Below are positions 15,963-26,067 of a stretch of 44,561 bases of DNA, piece after piece (the stretch's first letter is position 1; every line of letters starts with the position of its first letter). The notes under the pieces were generated by a model that worked only from the letters and a program-made list of their open reading frames with translations, did no database searches and was not told the origin of the DNA. A program made the position numbers and the translations under genes. The DNA comes from Fulvimarina sp. GTDB lineage: Bacteria > Pseudomonadota > Alphaproteobacteria > Rhizobiales > Rhizobiaceae. The DNA lies in NCBI GenBank assembly GCA_002700095.1, contig PACL01000019.1, positions 1 to 44,561 of the forward strand. Direction: 5' to 3'.

Positions 15963-15997
15963 GAGGGCTCCTCCTGGGTTTTCGTCTTCTGTCCGGA

Positions 15998-16747
15998 TCA
16001 ATACATGCCCGAAAGCAGCGTGCCGCCGCCGGGCACGCGGGTGTCGAGGCCGAGCGCCTTCAGCATCGACCAGGTGGTGGCGATGGCCGCCGTCAGCACC
16101 GGCTTGCCGGTCTGCGCCTCGACCATGGAGACGGCGGCGAGGGACGGCATCTGGACGCAGGCCGACAGGACGATCGCATCGACGTCGCCGACCTCGAGCT
16201 CGCCCACGATGCCGGGCAGCTTGGCCGTATCGTGGGCTGCGACGGCGAGATTGTCGGAGATTTCCAGCGCCCGCGAGGTCGAGACCTCGATCCCCTCATT
16301 GGCGATGTAGTCGACCACCATGGCGGTGAGCGGTTTCATGTAGGGCGCGACCACCGCGACCTTCCTGGCGCCGATCGCCTTGATGCCGTCGCACAGGGCG
16401 CCGGCGGAGGTGACCACCGGGGCCGGGTTGCCGTTGTCGACCGTCACCTGGTGCAGCCGCCGGGCGGATTCATTGTGGTAGCCGTGGCCCATCGACATGA
16501 TCGCGACGAGGCAGGCATAGCCCATCACGTCGACGCGGGCGTCGGAGAGTTCGAGGGCGCAACGGTCGCTCTGGCCGTCCATCGCGGCCAGCTCTTCCTT
16601 GGTCACGTGCTTCATCCGCATGCGCGACGAATGGAAGGTGAAGCGCTCCGGTGCAATCGTCTCGCGCAGGCGCAGCAGCGCCGGGATCTCCGTCTCCATG
16701 GTGACGTTGGAACTCGGGACGATCTGGCCGATGCGGATCGGTGTCAT
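15998..16747 (-). CDS. nicE: Maleate cis-trans isomerase
   Basis: 249-aa member of the Asp/Glu racemase superfamily that isomerises maleate to fumarate, delivering the product to the TCA cycle. The paired catalytic cysteines are C79 (GYACLVAIMSMG) and C197 (LSACVQMPS). First gene of the operon nicE-nicD-nicX-nicF-small partner-symporter. A MarR-type operator (16790-16807) lies 43 nt upstream of its ATG. Confidence 0.93.
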   Translation of the reverse strand: MTPIRIGQIVPSSNVTMETEIPALLRLRETIAPERFTFHSSRMRMKHVTKEELAAMDGQSDRCALELSDARVDVMGYACLVAIMSMGHGYHNESARRLHQVTVDNGNPAPVVTSAGALCDGIKAIGARKVAVVAPYMKPLTAMVVDYIANEGIEVSTSRALEISDNLAVAAHDTAKLPGIVGELEVGDVDAIVLSACVQMPSLAAVSMVEAQTGKPVLTAAIATTWSMLKALGLDTRVPGGGTLLSGMY

Positions 16748-16789
16748 GGGCGCAACCTCGATAGTGTCATTTCCGTGATGCTACGCCAA

Positions 16790-16807
16790 TTGTTTGTATA
16801 GAAACAA
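16790..16807. promoter_or_regulatory. NicR operator copy 1 (before nicE)
   Basis: TTGTTTGTATAGAAACAA, an 18-bp dyad with one break in symmetry. The minus-strand reading contains TATACA, which could serve as the -10 of the nicE operon. Closely matches copies at 17621 and 21817. Confidence 0.8.
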
Positions 16808-16848
16808 GTTCCCCCGGCGAGATTTTTCGCATCATGAGAAATATCAAC

Positions 16849-16866
16849 GGATTATCTGGATAATTC
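16849..16866. promoter_or_regulatory. AT-rich dyad upstream of the nicE operator
   Basis: GGATTATC-TG-GATAATTC: 8-bp arms with one mismatch, 42 bp upstream of the operator in an AT-rich stretch unusual for this genome. It may be an activator site or part of a promoter; no family match. Confidence 0.3.
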
Positions 16867-17041
16867 GCGAATCTGCGCCTGTCGTTAATGAGAGATTGAC
16901 GCAATATTGGGCACAGCGCGCAGCGGCTTTGCGCGCCTGCGGAACCGGCGATCGCCTCTGCCCGTCAGGTCGTCTTCGCCGGAGAATGCCGACGGCGCAG
17001 GAGCGGAGATCCCGCGCAGCGTCGGCTGGCTCGCAATTCCC

Positions 17042-17491
17042 TCAGCAGAGCTTTGCCAGAAGCCGGAGGAAGGTTTCGCGCTCGGCCTTGGTCAGGGGCT
17101 CGAGCGTCGCCTCGGTGATGCCCTTGACCACGGGAATTGCGTCGCGGATCAGCGCGCGGCCCTTCTCGGTCGACTGCAGCAGGTAGCGCCGCTTGTCGTT
17201 GGGGTCCTTCTGCGTCGTCAAAAGGCCCTGATTCTCGAGGCGCGAGATCACCCCCTTCGTCGTCGCGGCATCCATGGCGACGAGCCGCCCCAAGGCGTTC
17301 TGCGAGATCGGGCCGGGCTCGGCGAAGAGCCGGAACAGCGTCGAGAACTGGGTCGGCGTCAGGCCCCCGATGGTCGAGCGGGCGAAGATCGTCATGTGGC
17401 GCTGATAGGCCTTGCGCAACAGGAAGCCGACCTGCTCGTCGAGGACGTAGCCGAGGAACGGATCGTCTCCACCACCACTGCCAGTCGCCAC
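17042..17491 (-). CDS. nicR: MarR-family regulator of nicotinate degradation
   Basis: 149-aa winged-helix repressor. The MarR core runs from LDEQVGFLLRKAYQRHMTIF through the recognition region NALGRLVAMDAATTKGVISRLENQGLL and wing DPNDKRRYLLQST. GTG 17491 has GGAAAG nine bases before it; an in-frame GTG at 17533 would add 14 residues. It is divergent from nicA and 295 bp upstream of nicE. In P. putida, NicR represses the nic genes and responds to 6-hydroxynicotinate; the three dyads here are its likely targets. Confidence 0.88.
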   Translation of the reverse strand: MATGSGGGDDPFLGYVLDEQVGFLLRKAYQRHMTIFARSTIGGLTPTQFSTLFRLFAEPGPISQNALGRLVAMDAATTKGVISRLENQGLLTTQKDPNDKRRYLLQSTEKGRALIRDAIPVVKGITEATLEPLTKAERETFLRLLAKLC

Positions 17492-17620
17492 GCCGAGGCC
17501 CTTTCCCGTATCCGTCCGATCGCTGGTTGCCACGTTCGCGGATGGCCGACAAGCGCGGGTTGCGGAGGCTGCCACGGGATACCGGCGGCAACGCTCCCGG
17601 ACAGGGTTTTCATCCGAGAA

Positions 17621-17638
17621 TTGTTTGTGTACAAGTGA
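17621..17638. promoter_or_regulatory. NicR operator copy 2 (nicR-nicA divergent region)
   Basis: TTGTTTGTGTACAAGTGA, flanked by AATT on both sides. The right half is degenerate compared with the other two copies, which fits a weaker or autoregulatory site. It lies 63 nt before nicA and 129 nt before nicR. Confidence 0.75.
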
Positions 17639-17701
17639 ATTTTTGCGGCAAGCAGCTTTTCTTGTCGCCGAGGCATCCGCCGACGGGGGTGACGCAGGAC
17701 G

Positions 17702-18262
17702 ATGGATCGGTCGATCGAGATTGCCGTGAATGGCACACGCCACGCCTTCGCCGTCGACGACCGGCGCAGCCTCCTCGACGTCCTCCGGAGCGATCTCGGC
17801 ATCACCAGCCCGAAATATGGCTGCGGCCTCGCCCAGTGCGGCGCCTGCACGGTGCTGGTCGACGGCGCGCCGGCCCGCAGCTGCGTGCTCCGCGCCGCCA
17901 AGGCCGACGGCGCCGCGGTCACCACTCTGGAAGGTCTCGCCGATGCCGCCACCGGCGCGCTGCATCCGGTGCAGCAGGGCTTCGTCGAGGCGGCCGGCGC
18001 GCAATGCGGCTACTGCCTGAACGGCATGATCATGTCGGCGCTGGCGCTCTTGTCGGCCAATCCCGACCCGCGCGAGGACGACGTGCGCTCCGCGCTCCGC
18101 CACAATCTCTGCCGCTGCGGGACCCATGCCGAGATCGTCGCCTCGGTGATGCGGGCGGCCGAACTGATGCGGGAGGCGGCCGGCAACCCGGCGAGGGACG
18201 ACGCGGCGCCCGCAGAGAGGGCCGCCGTCGTTTCGAAGGCCCGCGAAGGAGCCCCCGCGTGA
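17702..18262 (+). CDS. nicA: Nicotinate dehydrogenase small subunit, 2x[2Fe-2S]
   Basis: 186-aa iron-sulfur subunit of the xanthine-dehydrogenase family. The plant-type cluster is bound by C41, C46, C49 and C61, the second cluster by C102, C105, C137 and C139 (CGYC ... CRC). It passes electrons from the molybdenum centre of NicB to the haems. The C-terminus is extended by an Ala/Arg-rich tail. Its TGA overlaps the GTG of nicB by 4 nt, so subunits are made in step. Confidence 0.94.
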   Translation: MDRSIEIAVNGTRHAFAVDDRRSLLDVLRSDLGITSPKYGCGLAQCGACTVLVDGAPARSCVLRAAKADGAAVTTLEGLADAATGALHPVQQGFVEAAGAQCGYCLNGMIMSALALLSANPDPREDDVRSALRHNLCRCGTHAEIVASVMRAAELMREAAGNPARDDAAPAERAAVVSKAREGAPA

Positions 18263-21200
18263 GCGGCGACTACGGGCGCATCCTGGTCTTCCGCGAGGCG
18301 GGCGCGGCGCGCGAAGTCTTCCTGTCCTTCGACACCTTCGGCATCGCCATCGGCTTCAACGGCCATGTCGATCTCGGCACCGGCATCGAGACGGCGCTGT
18401 CGCAGATCGTCGCCGAAGAGCTCGACCTGCCGCTCGACCGGGTCCGCATGGTGCTCGGCGATACCACCCGGACGCCGAACCAGGGCCCGACGATCGCCTC
18501 CGAGACGATCCAGATCACCGCGGTCCCGCTGCGCCACGCCGCCGCCCAGATCCGCCGCGAGCTCGCCCTGCGCGGCGCCAGGCGGCTGAACGCTCCGGCC
18601 GCCCGCGTCACCCTGTCCGACGGCGCGGTCCGCTGGAAGGAGACGGTCGCGACTTATGAGAGCCTGATTGCCGGCGAGGAGGTGGCCCTCCTGCTGGACG
18701 AGGCGACGCCGGTCAAGGACCCGAAGGACTACACGGTCGTCGGTCGATCGGCGGCGCGGGTCGATCTGCCGGCCAAGGTCACCGGCAGCCACCCCTATAT
18801 CCACGACGTCTTCGTCGACGGCATGGTCCACGGCCATGTCGTGCGGCCGCCCTATCACGGCCGCGACTCCGGCGCCTTCATCGGCCACAGCCTCGTCGGC
18901 TTCGACGACGCGGCGGTGCGCGCGATGCCGGGCTTCCTCGCCGTCGTCCGGCGGGGCGACTTCCTCGGCGTCGTCGCCGAGCGGGCGGACCAGGCCGAGG
19001 CGATTGCCGAAGCGCTGCCGGTGGAATGGCTGCTGCCGCCGGAGCTGCCGGACATGGCCAGCCTCGCCGAGACGATCCGCAGCCAGCCGGCGACCCCGCG
19101 CAGCTGCGACGCCACCGGCGATTTTGCCGCCGGCATCGCCCAATGCGACGTCCGGCTGGAGCGGACCTATGTCTGGCCCTATCACCTGCACGGCTCGATC
19201 GGCCCGTCCTGCGCCATCGCCGACTGGAATGCCGGCGAGCCGATCGTCTGGTCGGGCTCCCAGAACCCCCACATGCTGCGGGCCGATCTCGCCAATCTGA
19301 TGCAGCTCGACGAGGCGCGGATCGACATCCGCCGTTACCAGGCCGCAGGCTGCTACGGCCGCAACTGCGCCGACGACGTCTGCGGCGACGCGCTGCTTCT
19401 GTCGCACGCCACCGGCCGGCCGGTGCGGGTGCAGCTGACGCGGGCTCAGGAGCATCTCTGGGAGCCGAAGGGGGCGGCCCAGGTGATGGACGTCGAGGGC
19501 GGCCTGAAGGACGGCGCCTTCCACGCCTACAGTCTCGATTCGTGGTATCCGTCCAATCGCGGGCCGAACCTCGCTTTGCTCCTCACAGGCCGGGTTTCGC
19601 CCGAGCCGCGCCCGTCGGACATGGGCGACCGGACGATCATCCCGCCCTACCGGATCGCGCACAAGGCGATCACCGTCCACGACATGGCGCCGATCGTGCG
19701 CGCCGCCTGGATGCGCGGTGTCTCGGCGCTGCCCAACACCTTCGCCCATGAGAGCTTCGTCGACGAGCTGGCATACGAGGCGGGGGAGGACCCCGTCGCC
19801 TTCCGGCTCGCCCATATCGACGATCCCCGCACCGCCCATCTCATCCGCGAGAGCGCCGAGAAGGGCGGCTGGGAGGCGCGCACCGCGCCGCGCAGGCGCC
19901 GCGAGGGCCGCATGGCCTATGGCCAGGGCTTTGCCTTCGCGACCTATGTCCACGGCGCCTTTCCGGGCACCGCGGCGGCCGCCTCCGCCTGGGTCTGCGA
20001 CGTCGCGGTGGACATGGAGACCGGCGAGGTGCAGCTCACCCGCGTCTTCGTCGGCCAGGACCAGGGCCTCGTCATCAATCCCGACGGGGTGCGCCACCAG
20101 ATCCACGGCAACGTCAACCAGACCGCCGGCCGGGTGCTCAAGGAAGAGCTGAGCTTCGACGAGATCACCGTCACGGCGCAGAGCTGGGCGACCTATCCGC
20201 TGCAGACCTTCCCCGAGACGCCGGCGATCGAGACGATGCTGGTCGAGCGCTCCGGCGATCCGGCCCTCGGCGTCGGCGAAAGCGCCGCGGTGCCGGCCGC
20301 CGCGGCCATCGCCAACGCGATCTTCGACGCCACCGGCATCCGCATGCGCGAGGCGCCGTTCACGCCGGAAAAGATGCGCGCCGCCCTCGGCATCGCCGGG
20401 GCTGCGCAGCCTGCCGCCATCGCCGGCCCCGTCGCCGCGCTCTCCTGGCGCGACCGGCTCGCGGGCAGAGGACTCGGCTCGAAGGCGAACGGCGCAACCG
20501 GCTCGGGCAAGGGCACGGGAGCCCGCAAGATGGGCCTGGCCGCCCTTCTCGGCGGCTCGCTGACGGCCGGCGCCCTGGCGCTGCCGATCCACCGGGCGAT
20601 CCCGCCGACGCCGGCGCCTCCGGCCGCGAGCTTTTCGGCCGAACTCCTGGCCAAGGGCCGGGAGGTCTTCGCCGCCGGCAACTGCGCCGACTGCCACACC
20701 GTACAAGGCGGCTCGCCCAACGCCGGCGGCCTTCCCGTCGAAACGCCCTTCGGAACGATCTACACCTCCAACATCACGCCCGACCCCGAGACCGGCCTCG
20801 GCAACTGGAGCTTCGAGGCCTTCGAGCGCGCCATGCGCAAGGGCGTCTCGCGCGACGGCACCAACCTCTATCCGGCCTTCCCCTACACCTCGTTTGCGAA
20901 GATGAGCGGCGACGACATGTTCGCGCTCTATGCCTATCTGCAGACGCTCGAGCCGGTGCGCCGGGAAACGCCGCCCGCCGAAATGGCCGTGCCGTTCAAC
21001 CTCCGGCCGCTCAATGCCGCCTGGAACGCGCTCTATCTCGGCTCCGGGCCGCTCGCGCCGGTGGCGCAGAAGAGCCCGGAATGGAACCGCGGGCGATATC
21101 TCGTCGAGGCGACCGGCCATTGCAGCGCCTGCCACTCGCCCCGCAACGCCCTCGGGGCCGAGATGGGCGGCGACGCGGCCCTCTCCGGCGCGCCGGTCAA

Positions 21201-21735
21201 GGGCTGGTACGCGCCGGCCATCGCCGGCACGGCCGCCGCGAGCTTCGGCTGGGACGAGGAACGCTTCTACCAGTATCTGCGGACCGGCGTTGCCGGCGAT
21301 CTCGCTGCCGCCGCCGGCCCGATGGCCGAAGTCGTCGCCAATCTGCGGGAGCTGCCGGACAGCGATATCCAGGCGATGGCGGTCTATCTCGCCTCGCTGG
21401 CGCCGGACGGGACAGGGGGGTCCGAAACCGCCGCCGGCCAGACGGCCACCCCGCTGCCCGACGCGACGCACCGCCTGTTCGAAAGCGCCTGCGCGGTCTG
21501 CCACGAGCCGGCCGTCGCCAATCTGGCGACCGCCGCCAAGGTGCCGCTGTCGCGCAGCGCGGCGGTGCGCTCGTCTGACGACGAGGCGCTGCGCACCGTC
21601 ATCCGCGAGGGGATCGAGGCGCCGCTGTCGCTTGCAACGCGCGACATGCCCGGCTTCGCCGCGGAACTGACGGGCGCACAGATCGACGCGCTCGCCGCCT
21701 ATGTCCGCACGCGCTACGGCGCTGCGGCCCGGTAG
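18259..21735 (+). CDS. nicB: Nicotinate dehydrogenase large subunit: molybdopterin domain fused to tri-haem cytochrome c
   Basis: 1,158-aa catalytic subunit that hydroxylates nicotinate at C6 with water as oxygen source. Residues about 1-710 are the aldehyde-oxidase/xanthine-dehydrogenase Mo domain, ending in the catalytic GVGE (671-674, E674). A hydrophobic segment at about 758-776 (LAALLGGSLTAGALAL) probably carries the chain across the membrane. The rest is cytochrome c with three CxxCH motifs at C809, C955 and C1078, so electrons go to the respiratory chain rather than to NAD. The length and three haems match Pseudomonas putida NicB. GTG start 18259 is set by the overlap with nicA. Confidence 0.94.
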   Translation: MSGDYGRILVFREAGAAREVFLSFDTFGIAIGFNGHVDLGTGIETALSQIVAEELDLPLDRVRMVLGDTTRTPNQGPTIASETIQITAVPLRHAAAQIRRELALRGARRLNAPAARVTLSDGAVRWKETVATYESLIAGEEVALLLDEATPVKDPKDYTVVGRSAARVDLPAKVTGSHPYIHDVFVDGMVHGHVVRPPYHGRDSGAFIGHSLVGFDDAAVRAMPGFLAVVRRGDFLGVVAERADQAEAIAEALPVEWLLPPELPDMASLAETIRSQPATPRSCDATGDFAAGIAQCDVRLERTYVWPYHLHGSIGPSCAIADWNAGEPIVWSGSQNPHMLRADLANLMQLDEARIDIRRYQAAGCYGRNCADDVCGDALLLSHATGRPVRVQLTRAQEHLWEPKGAAQVMDVEGGLKDGAFHAYSLDSWYPSNRGPNLALLLTGRVSPEPRPSDMGDRTIIPPYRIAHKAITVHDMAPIVRAAWMRGVSALPNTFAHESFVDELAYEAGEDPVAFRLAHIDDPRTAHLIRESAEKGGWEARTAPRRRREGRMAYGQGFAFATYVHGAFPGTAAAASAWVCDVAVDMETGEVQLTRVFVGQDQGLVINPDGVRHQIHGNVNQTAGRVLKEELSFDEITVTAQSWATYPLQTFPETPAIETMLVERSGDPALGVGESAAVPAAAAIANAIFDATGIRMREAPFTPEKMRAALGIAGAAQPAAIAGPVAALSWRDRLAGRGLGSKANGATGSGKGTGARKMGLAALLGGSLTAGALALPIHRAIPPTPAPPAASFSAELLAKGREVFAAGNCADCHTVQGGSPNAGGLPVETPFGTIYTSNITPDPETGLGNWSFEAFERAMRKGVSRDGTNLYPAFPYTSFAKMSGDDMFALYAYLQTLEPVRRETPPAEMAVPFNLRPLNAAWNALYLGSGPLAPVAQKSPEWNRGRYLVEATGHCSACHSPRNALGAEMGGDAALSGAPVKGWYAPAIAGTAAASFGWDEERFYQYLRTGVAGDLAAAAGPMAEVVANLRELPDSDIQAMAVYLASLAPDGTGGSETAAGQTATPLPDATHRLFESACAVCHEPAVANLATAAKVPLSRSAAVRSSDDEALRTVIREGIEAPLSLATRDMPGFAAELTGAQIDALAAYVRTRYGAAAR

Positions 21736-21742
21736 GGTACGA

Positions 21743-21769
21743 CCGGATGAGTGGGAACCACCCGTCCGG
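21743..21769 (+). terminator. Hairpin after nicB
   Basis: 12-bp imperfect stem (one mismatch, one G-U) with a GAA loop, starting 8 nt after the nicB stop. No U-tract. It may separate nicAB from nicC, which has its own operator. Confidence 0.4.
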
Positions 21770-21816
21770 CGGGGCGGCGGCACGGGGCGAAAAGGGGCTT
21801 TACAGCTCCGGGATAA

Positions 21817-22999
<1,183 letters not shown>

Positions 23000-23218
23000 G
23001 GCCTCGTCCGCTTCGGCTGGGACCCCGCGGCTTGTCGAACGCCGCCCGCCGATCGATCCTCGCCCGAAGCGCGACAACCCTGCCGCCCGGGCGAGGAAGG
23101 CCGTCCCCCGGGCCATGGGAACGGGCCGGAAGGGGCTGAGCCCGCCTGCCTCCGGCGCCGGCAAACCACGTCAGCCACCGCCTCGGTCACACGTGCACCT
23201 GAAATCTCGGCTAGAGTG

Positions 23219-23241
23219 CTCGAAGATCCCGGAGCTTCGAG
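23219..23241 (+). promoter_or_regulatory. Stem-loop in the leader of the Pat-like gene
   Basis: CTCGAAG (23219-23225) and CTTCGAG (23235-23241) with a 9-nt loop, ending 9 nt before the ATG at 23251 and so next to the ribosome site. It could modulate translation; no known riboswitch pattern is seen. Confidence 0.3.
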
Positions 23242-23250
23242 AGGCGTGTC

Positions 23251-25947
23251 ATGAGCATCCGCAATTTCGACGCACTGTTTTCGCCGCGTTCGATCGCCTT
23301 GGTCGGGGCGAGCGACGTGCCGAGGTCCGTCGGCAACGTCGTGGCGCGCAACCTCCTTGCGGCAGGCTTTGCCGGTCCCGTCATGCTGGTGAACCCGCAT
23401 CACCGCGAGATCGAGGGCCGGCCCTGCCACCGCTCCATCGCGGCGCTTCCCGAGGTGCCGGACCTTGCCGTCGTCGCGACGCCGGCGAGGACCGTCCCCG
23501 GCGTCGTCCGGGAGCTCGCCGAGGCCGGCTGCCGGGCCGCGGTGGTGATCTCGGCCGGCCTCGACGTGGCGTCGGGCGCCTCGACGCTGCGCCAGGAGAT
23601 GCTCGACGCGGCGCGCCCGCATCTGATGCGGATCGTCGGGCCCAACTGCCTCGGCCTGATCTCGACGCCCTCCGGCATCAATGCGAGCTTCGCCCATCTG
23701 ACGCCACGGGCCGGCGACATCGCCCTCGTCAGCCAGTCCGGCGCCATCGTCACCGCGGTGCTCGACTGGGCCGACGCGCGGGGCATCGGCTTTTCCCACG
23801 TCGTCTCCCTCGGCGACATGGGGGACGCCGATTTCGGCGATCTCCTCGACTATCTCTCCACCGACCGGGCCACCCGCTCGATCCTGCTCTATGTCGAGAA
23901 CGTCACCTTCGCGAAGAAATTCCTCTCGGCGGCCCGCATCGCGGCGCGCACGAAGCCGGTGCTGGTCATCAAGTCCGGGCGGAGCGCCGAAGGCGCGCGG
24001 GCCGCAAAATCCCACACCGGGGCGCTGGCCGGATCCGACATCGTCTACGATGCCGCCTTCCGGCGCGCCGGTGTGCTCAGGGTCGACACCATGGAGGAGC
24101 TGTTCGAGGCCGCGGCGACGATTTCGACGGGGATCCGCATCGGCGGCGACCGCCTGACCATCCTGACCAATGGCGGCGGCGCCGGCGTCCTCGCCGTCGA
24201 CGCGCTGGAGAAGCTCGGCGGCCGTCTCGCCGACATGAGCGATGCCACCCGCGACGCTCTCGACGCCGTGCTGCCGCCGATGTGGTCCCGCGGCAACCCC
24301 GTCGACATCATCGGCGACGCCACCGGCGAGCGCTACGGCGCGGCGCTGGACGTTCTGATGGCGTGCCGCGAGAGCGACGCCATCCTCGTCCTCAACTGCC
24401 CGACGGCGGTGGCCGACGGCATGGAGGCCGGCGCCGCGGTGGCCGAGGCGGCGAAGCGGCGGCCGCGCTTCCCGCTGCTGACCAGCTGGCTCGGCGGCAC
24501 GGCGGCAGGTCCCGTGCGGGCCTTCTTCGCCGCCGAGAAGATTTCGACCTTCGACAGCCCCGACGACGCGGTGCGCGCCTTCACCCAGCTCGTCGAGTAC
24601 CGCCGCAACCAGGCGCTGCTGCTGGAAACCCCGAGCGCCGGGGTGATAATCGCCCCCGCCGACGTCGCCAAGGCCCGCGCCATCCTCGCGGCCGCCCGGA
24701 ACGAGGGCCGCGCCGTCCTCAGCGAGTGGGAGGCGAAAGCCGTGCTGGCTCTGTTCGGGATCCCCACAGTGCCGACGGCCTTCGTCGCCACCGCCGAGGC
24801 GGTGGCGCGGGAGTTCGCCGCCATCGGCGCCCCAGCCGTCCTCAAGGTCGTCTCGCCGCAGGTCACCCACAAATCCGACGTCGGCGGGGTGCGGCTGAAC
24901 ATCGGCTCGGCCGCGGCAATGGCCGAAGCGGTCGCCGCGATGACCCGCGACGTCGAAAAGGCCGTCCCCGGCGCCCGCATCGCCGGCTTCACCGTCCAGC
25001 CCATGGTGTCGCGGCCGGATGCCCAGGAGCTGATCGCCGGCATCGCCTCCGATCCGACCTTCGGCCCGGTCATCCTGTTCGGCACGGGCGGCAAGGCGAC
25101 CGAGGTGATCGGCGACCGCACGATCGGCCTGCCGCCGCTGAACTCGGTGCTCGCCCGCCGGATGGTCGAGTGTACCGAGGTGTCGAAGCTCCTTGCCGGC
25201 TTCCGCGACGTCGCCGCCGTCCCGATGGAGGCGCTGACCGACGTGCTGGTGCGGTTGGCGGAACTCGCCGTGCTCCTGCCGGAGGTGGCCGAACTCGACA
25301 TCAACCCGCTCCTGGCGGACGGCGACGGCGTCCTCGCCCTGGACGCGCGCATCGCGCTGCGGGCAGGGGACGCGAGTGCCGCCGGGCCGGCGATCCGGCC
25401 CTATCCGCGCGAGCTGGAGCAGAAGATCAGCCTTCGCGACGGCGCCCGTTACCTCTTGCGGCCGATCCGGCCGGAGGACGAGGGAGCGCTGGCGGAAATG
25501 GTGCTGCAATGCGCCCCCGAGGATCTGCGGCTGCGCTTCATGGGCCCGATGAAGGCGCTGCCGCACCAGACGGCCGCGCGCTTCTCGCAGATCGACTACG
25601 ACCGGGAGATGGCCTTTGTCGCCATCGAGCCGGAAAGTTCTTATGGCGAGGGCGCGATCTTCGGCGTCGTCAGGCTGGTGGCGGATCCGGAGAACGAGGC
25701 GGCGGAATTCGCCGTGCTGGTGCGCTCGGACATGAAGGGCAAGGGCCTCGGCTATCTCCTGATGACCGCCATCCTCGCCTATGGCCAGGCCCGCGGCCTG
25801 AAGCGCGTCTATGGCGAGATCCTGCGCGAGAACGTCACCATGCTGAAGCTAGCCCACGACCTCGGCTTCCGCGCCGAGCGCACGGAGAGCTTCAGCGATA
25901 CCGCCCACGTGACGATCGAATTGGACCGGCTCGGCGGCAACGGTTGA
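23251..25947 (+). CDS. Acyl-CoA synthetase (NDP-forming) fused to GNAT acetyltransferase, Pat/PatZ type
   Basis: 898-aa fusion. Residues about 1-460 contain the CoA-binding and succinyl-CoA-synthetase-like domains, with the region KSHTGALAGSD holding H255. Residues about 480-710 are an ATP-grasp domain (SEWEAKAVLALFGIPT..., HKSDVGGVRLNI). Residues about 730-898 are a GNAT acetyltransferase (SDMKGKGLGYLLMTAILAYGQARG binds acetyl-CoA). Proteins with this order, such as Salmonella Pat, acetylate lysines of enzymes like acetyl-CoA synthetase, the synthetase part acting as a regulatory acyl-CoA sensor. It is 251 nt after nicC on the same strand. A link to nicotinate or NAD metabolism is possible but unproven. 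Confidence 0.88.
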   Translation: MSIRNFDALFSPRSIALVGASDVPRSVGNVVARNLLAAGFAGPVMLVNPHHREIEGRPCHRSIAALPEVPDLAVVATPARTVPGVVRELAEAGCRAAVVISAGLDVASGASTLRQEMLDAARPHLMRIVGPNCLGLISTPSGINASFAHLTPRAGDIALVSQSGAIVTAVLDWADARGIGFSHVVSLGDMGDADFGDLLDYLSTDRATRSILLYVENVTFAKKFLSAARIAARTKPVLVIKSGRSAEGARAAKSHTGALAGSDIVYDAAFRRAGVLRVDTMEELFEAAATISTGIRIGGDRLTILTNGGGAGVLAVDALEKLGGRLADMSDATRDALDAVLPPMWSRGNPVDIIGDATGERYGAALDVLMACRESDAILVLNCPTAVADGMEAGAAVAEAAKRRPRFPLLTSWLGGTAAGPVRAFFAAEKISTFDSPDDAVRAFTQLVEYRRNQALLLETPSAGVIIAPADVAKARAILAAARNEGRAVLSEWEAKAVLALFGIPTVPTAFVATAEAVAREFAAIGAPAVLKVVSPQVTHKSDVGGVRLNIGSAAAMAEAVAAMTRDVEKAVPGARIAGFTVQPMVSRPDAQELIAGIASDPTFGPVILFGTGGKATEVIGDRTIGLPPLNSVLARRMVECTEVSKLLAGFRDVAAVPMEALTDVLVRLAELAVLLPEVAELDINPLLADGDGVLALDARIALRAGDASAAGPAIRPYPRELEQKISLRDGARYLLRPIRPEDEGALAEMVLQCAPEDLRLRFMGPMKALPHQTAARFSQIDYDREMAFVAIEPESSYGEGAIFGVVRLVADPENEAAEFAVLVRSDMKGKGLGYLLMTAILAYGQARGLKRVYGEILRENVTMLKLAHDLGFRAERTESFSDTAHVTIELDRLGGNG

Positions 25948-25971
25948 GCGCCGCCCCGGCGACGCTCTTCT

Positions 25972-26027
25972 CCCGCCAGAAGTTTGGCGGGCCACGCCTG
26001 GTATCACGTCCGCTCGATGCTCGAGCG
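25972..26027. terminator. Two hairpins between convergent genes
   Basis: 25972-25991: 7-bp perfect stem CCCGCCA/TGGCGGG with a 6-nt loop. 26011-26027: 7-bp perfect stem CGCTCGA/TCGAGCG with a 3-nt loop. They lie between the ends of the Pat-like gene (25947) and the helicase gene (26068). Neither has a U-tract. Confidence 0.45.
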
Positions 26028-26067
26028 TGAATCCCTTGGCACTGGTCGAAGACCGGGGCCGAAGGCC

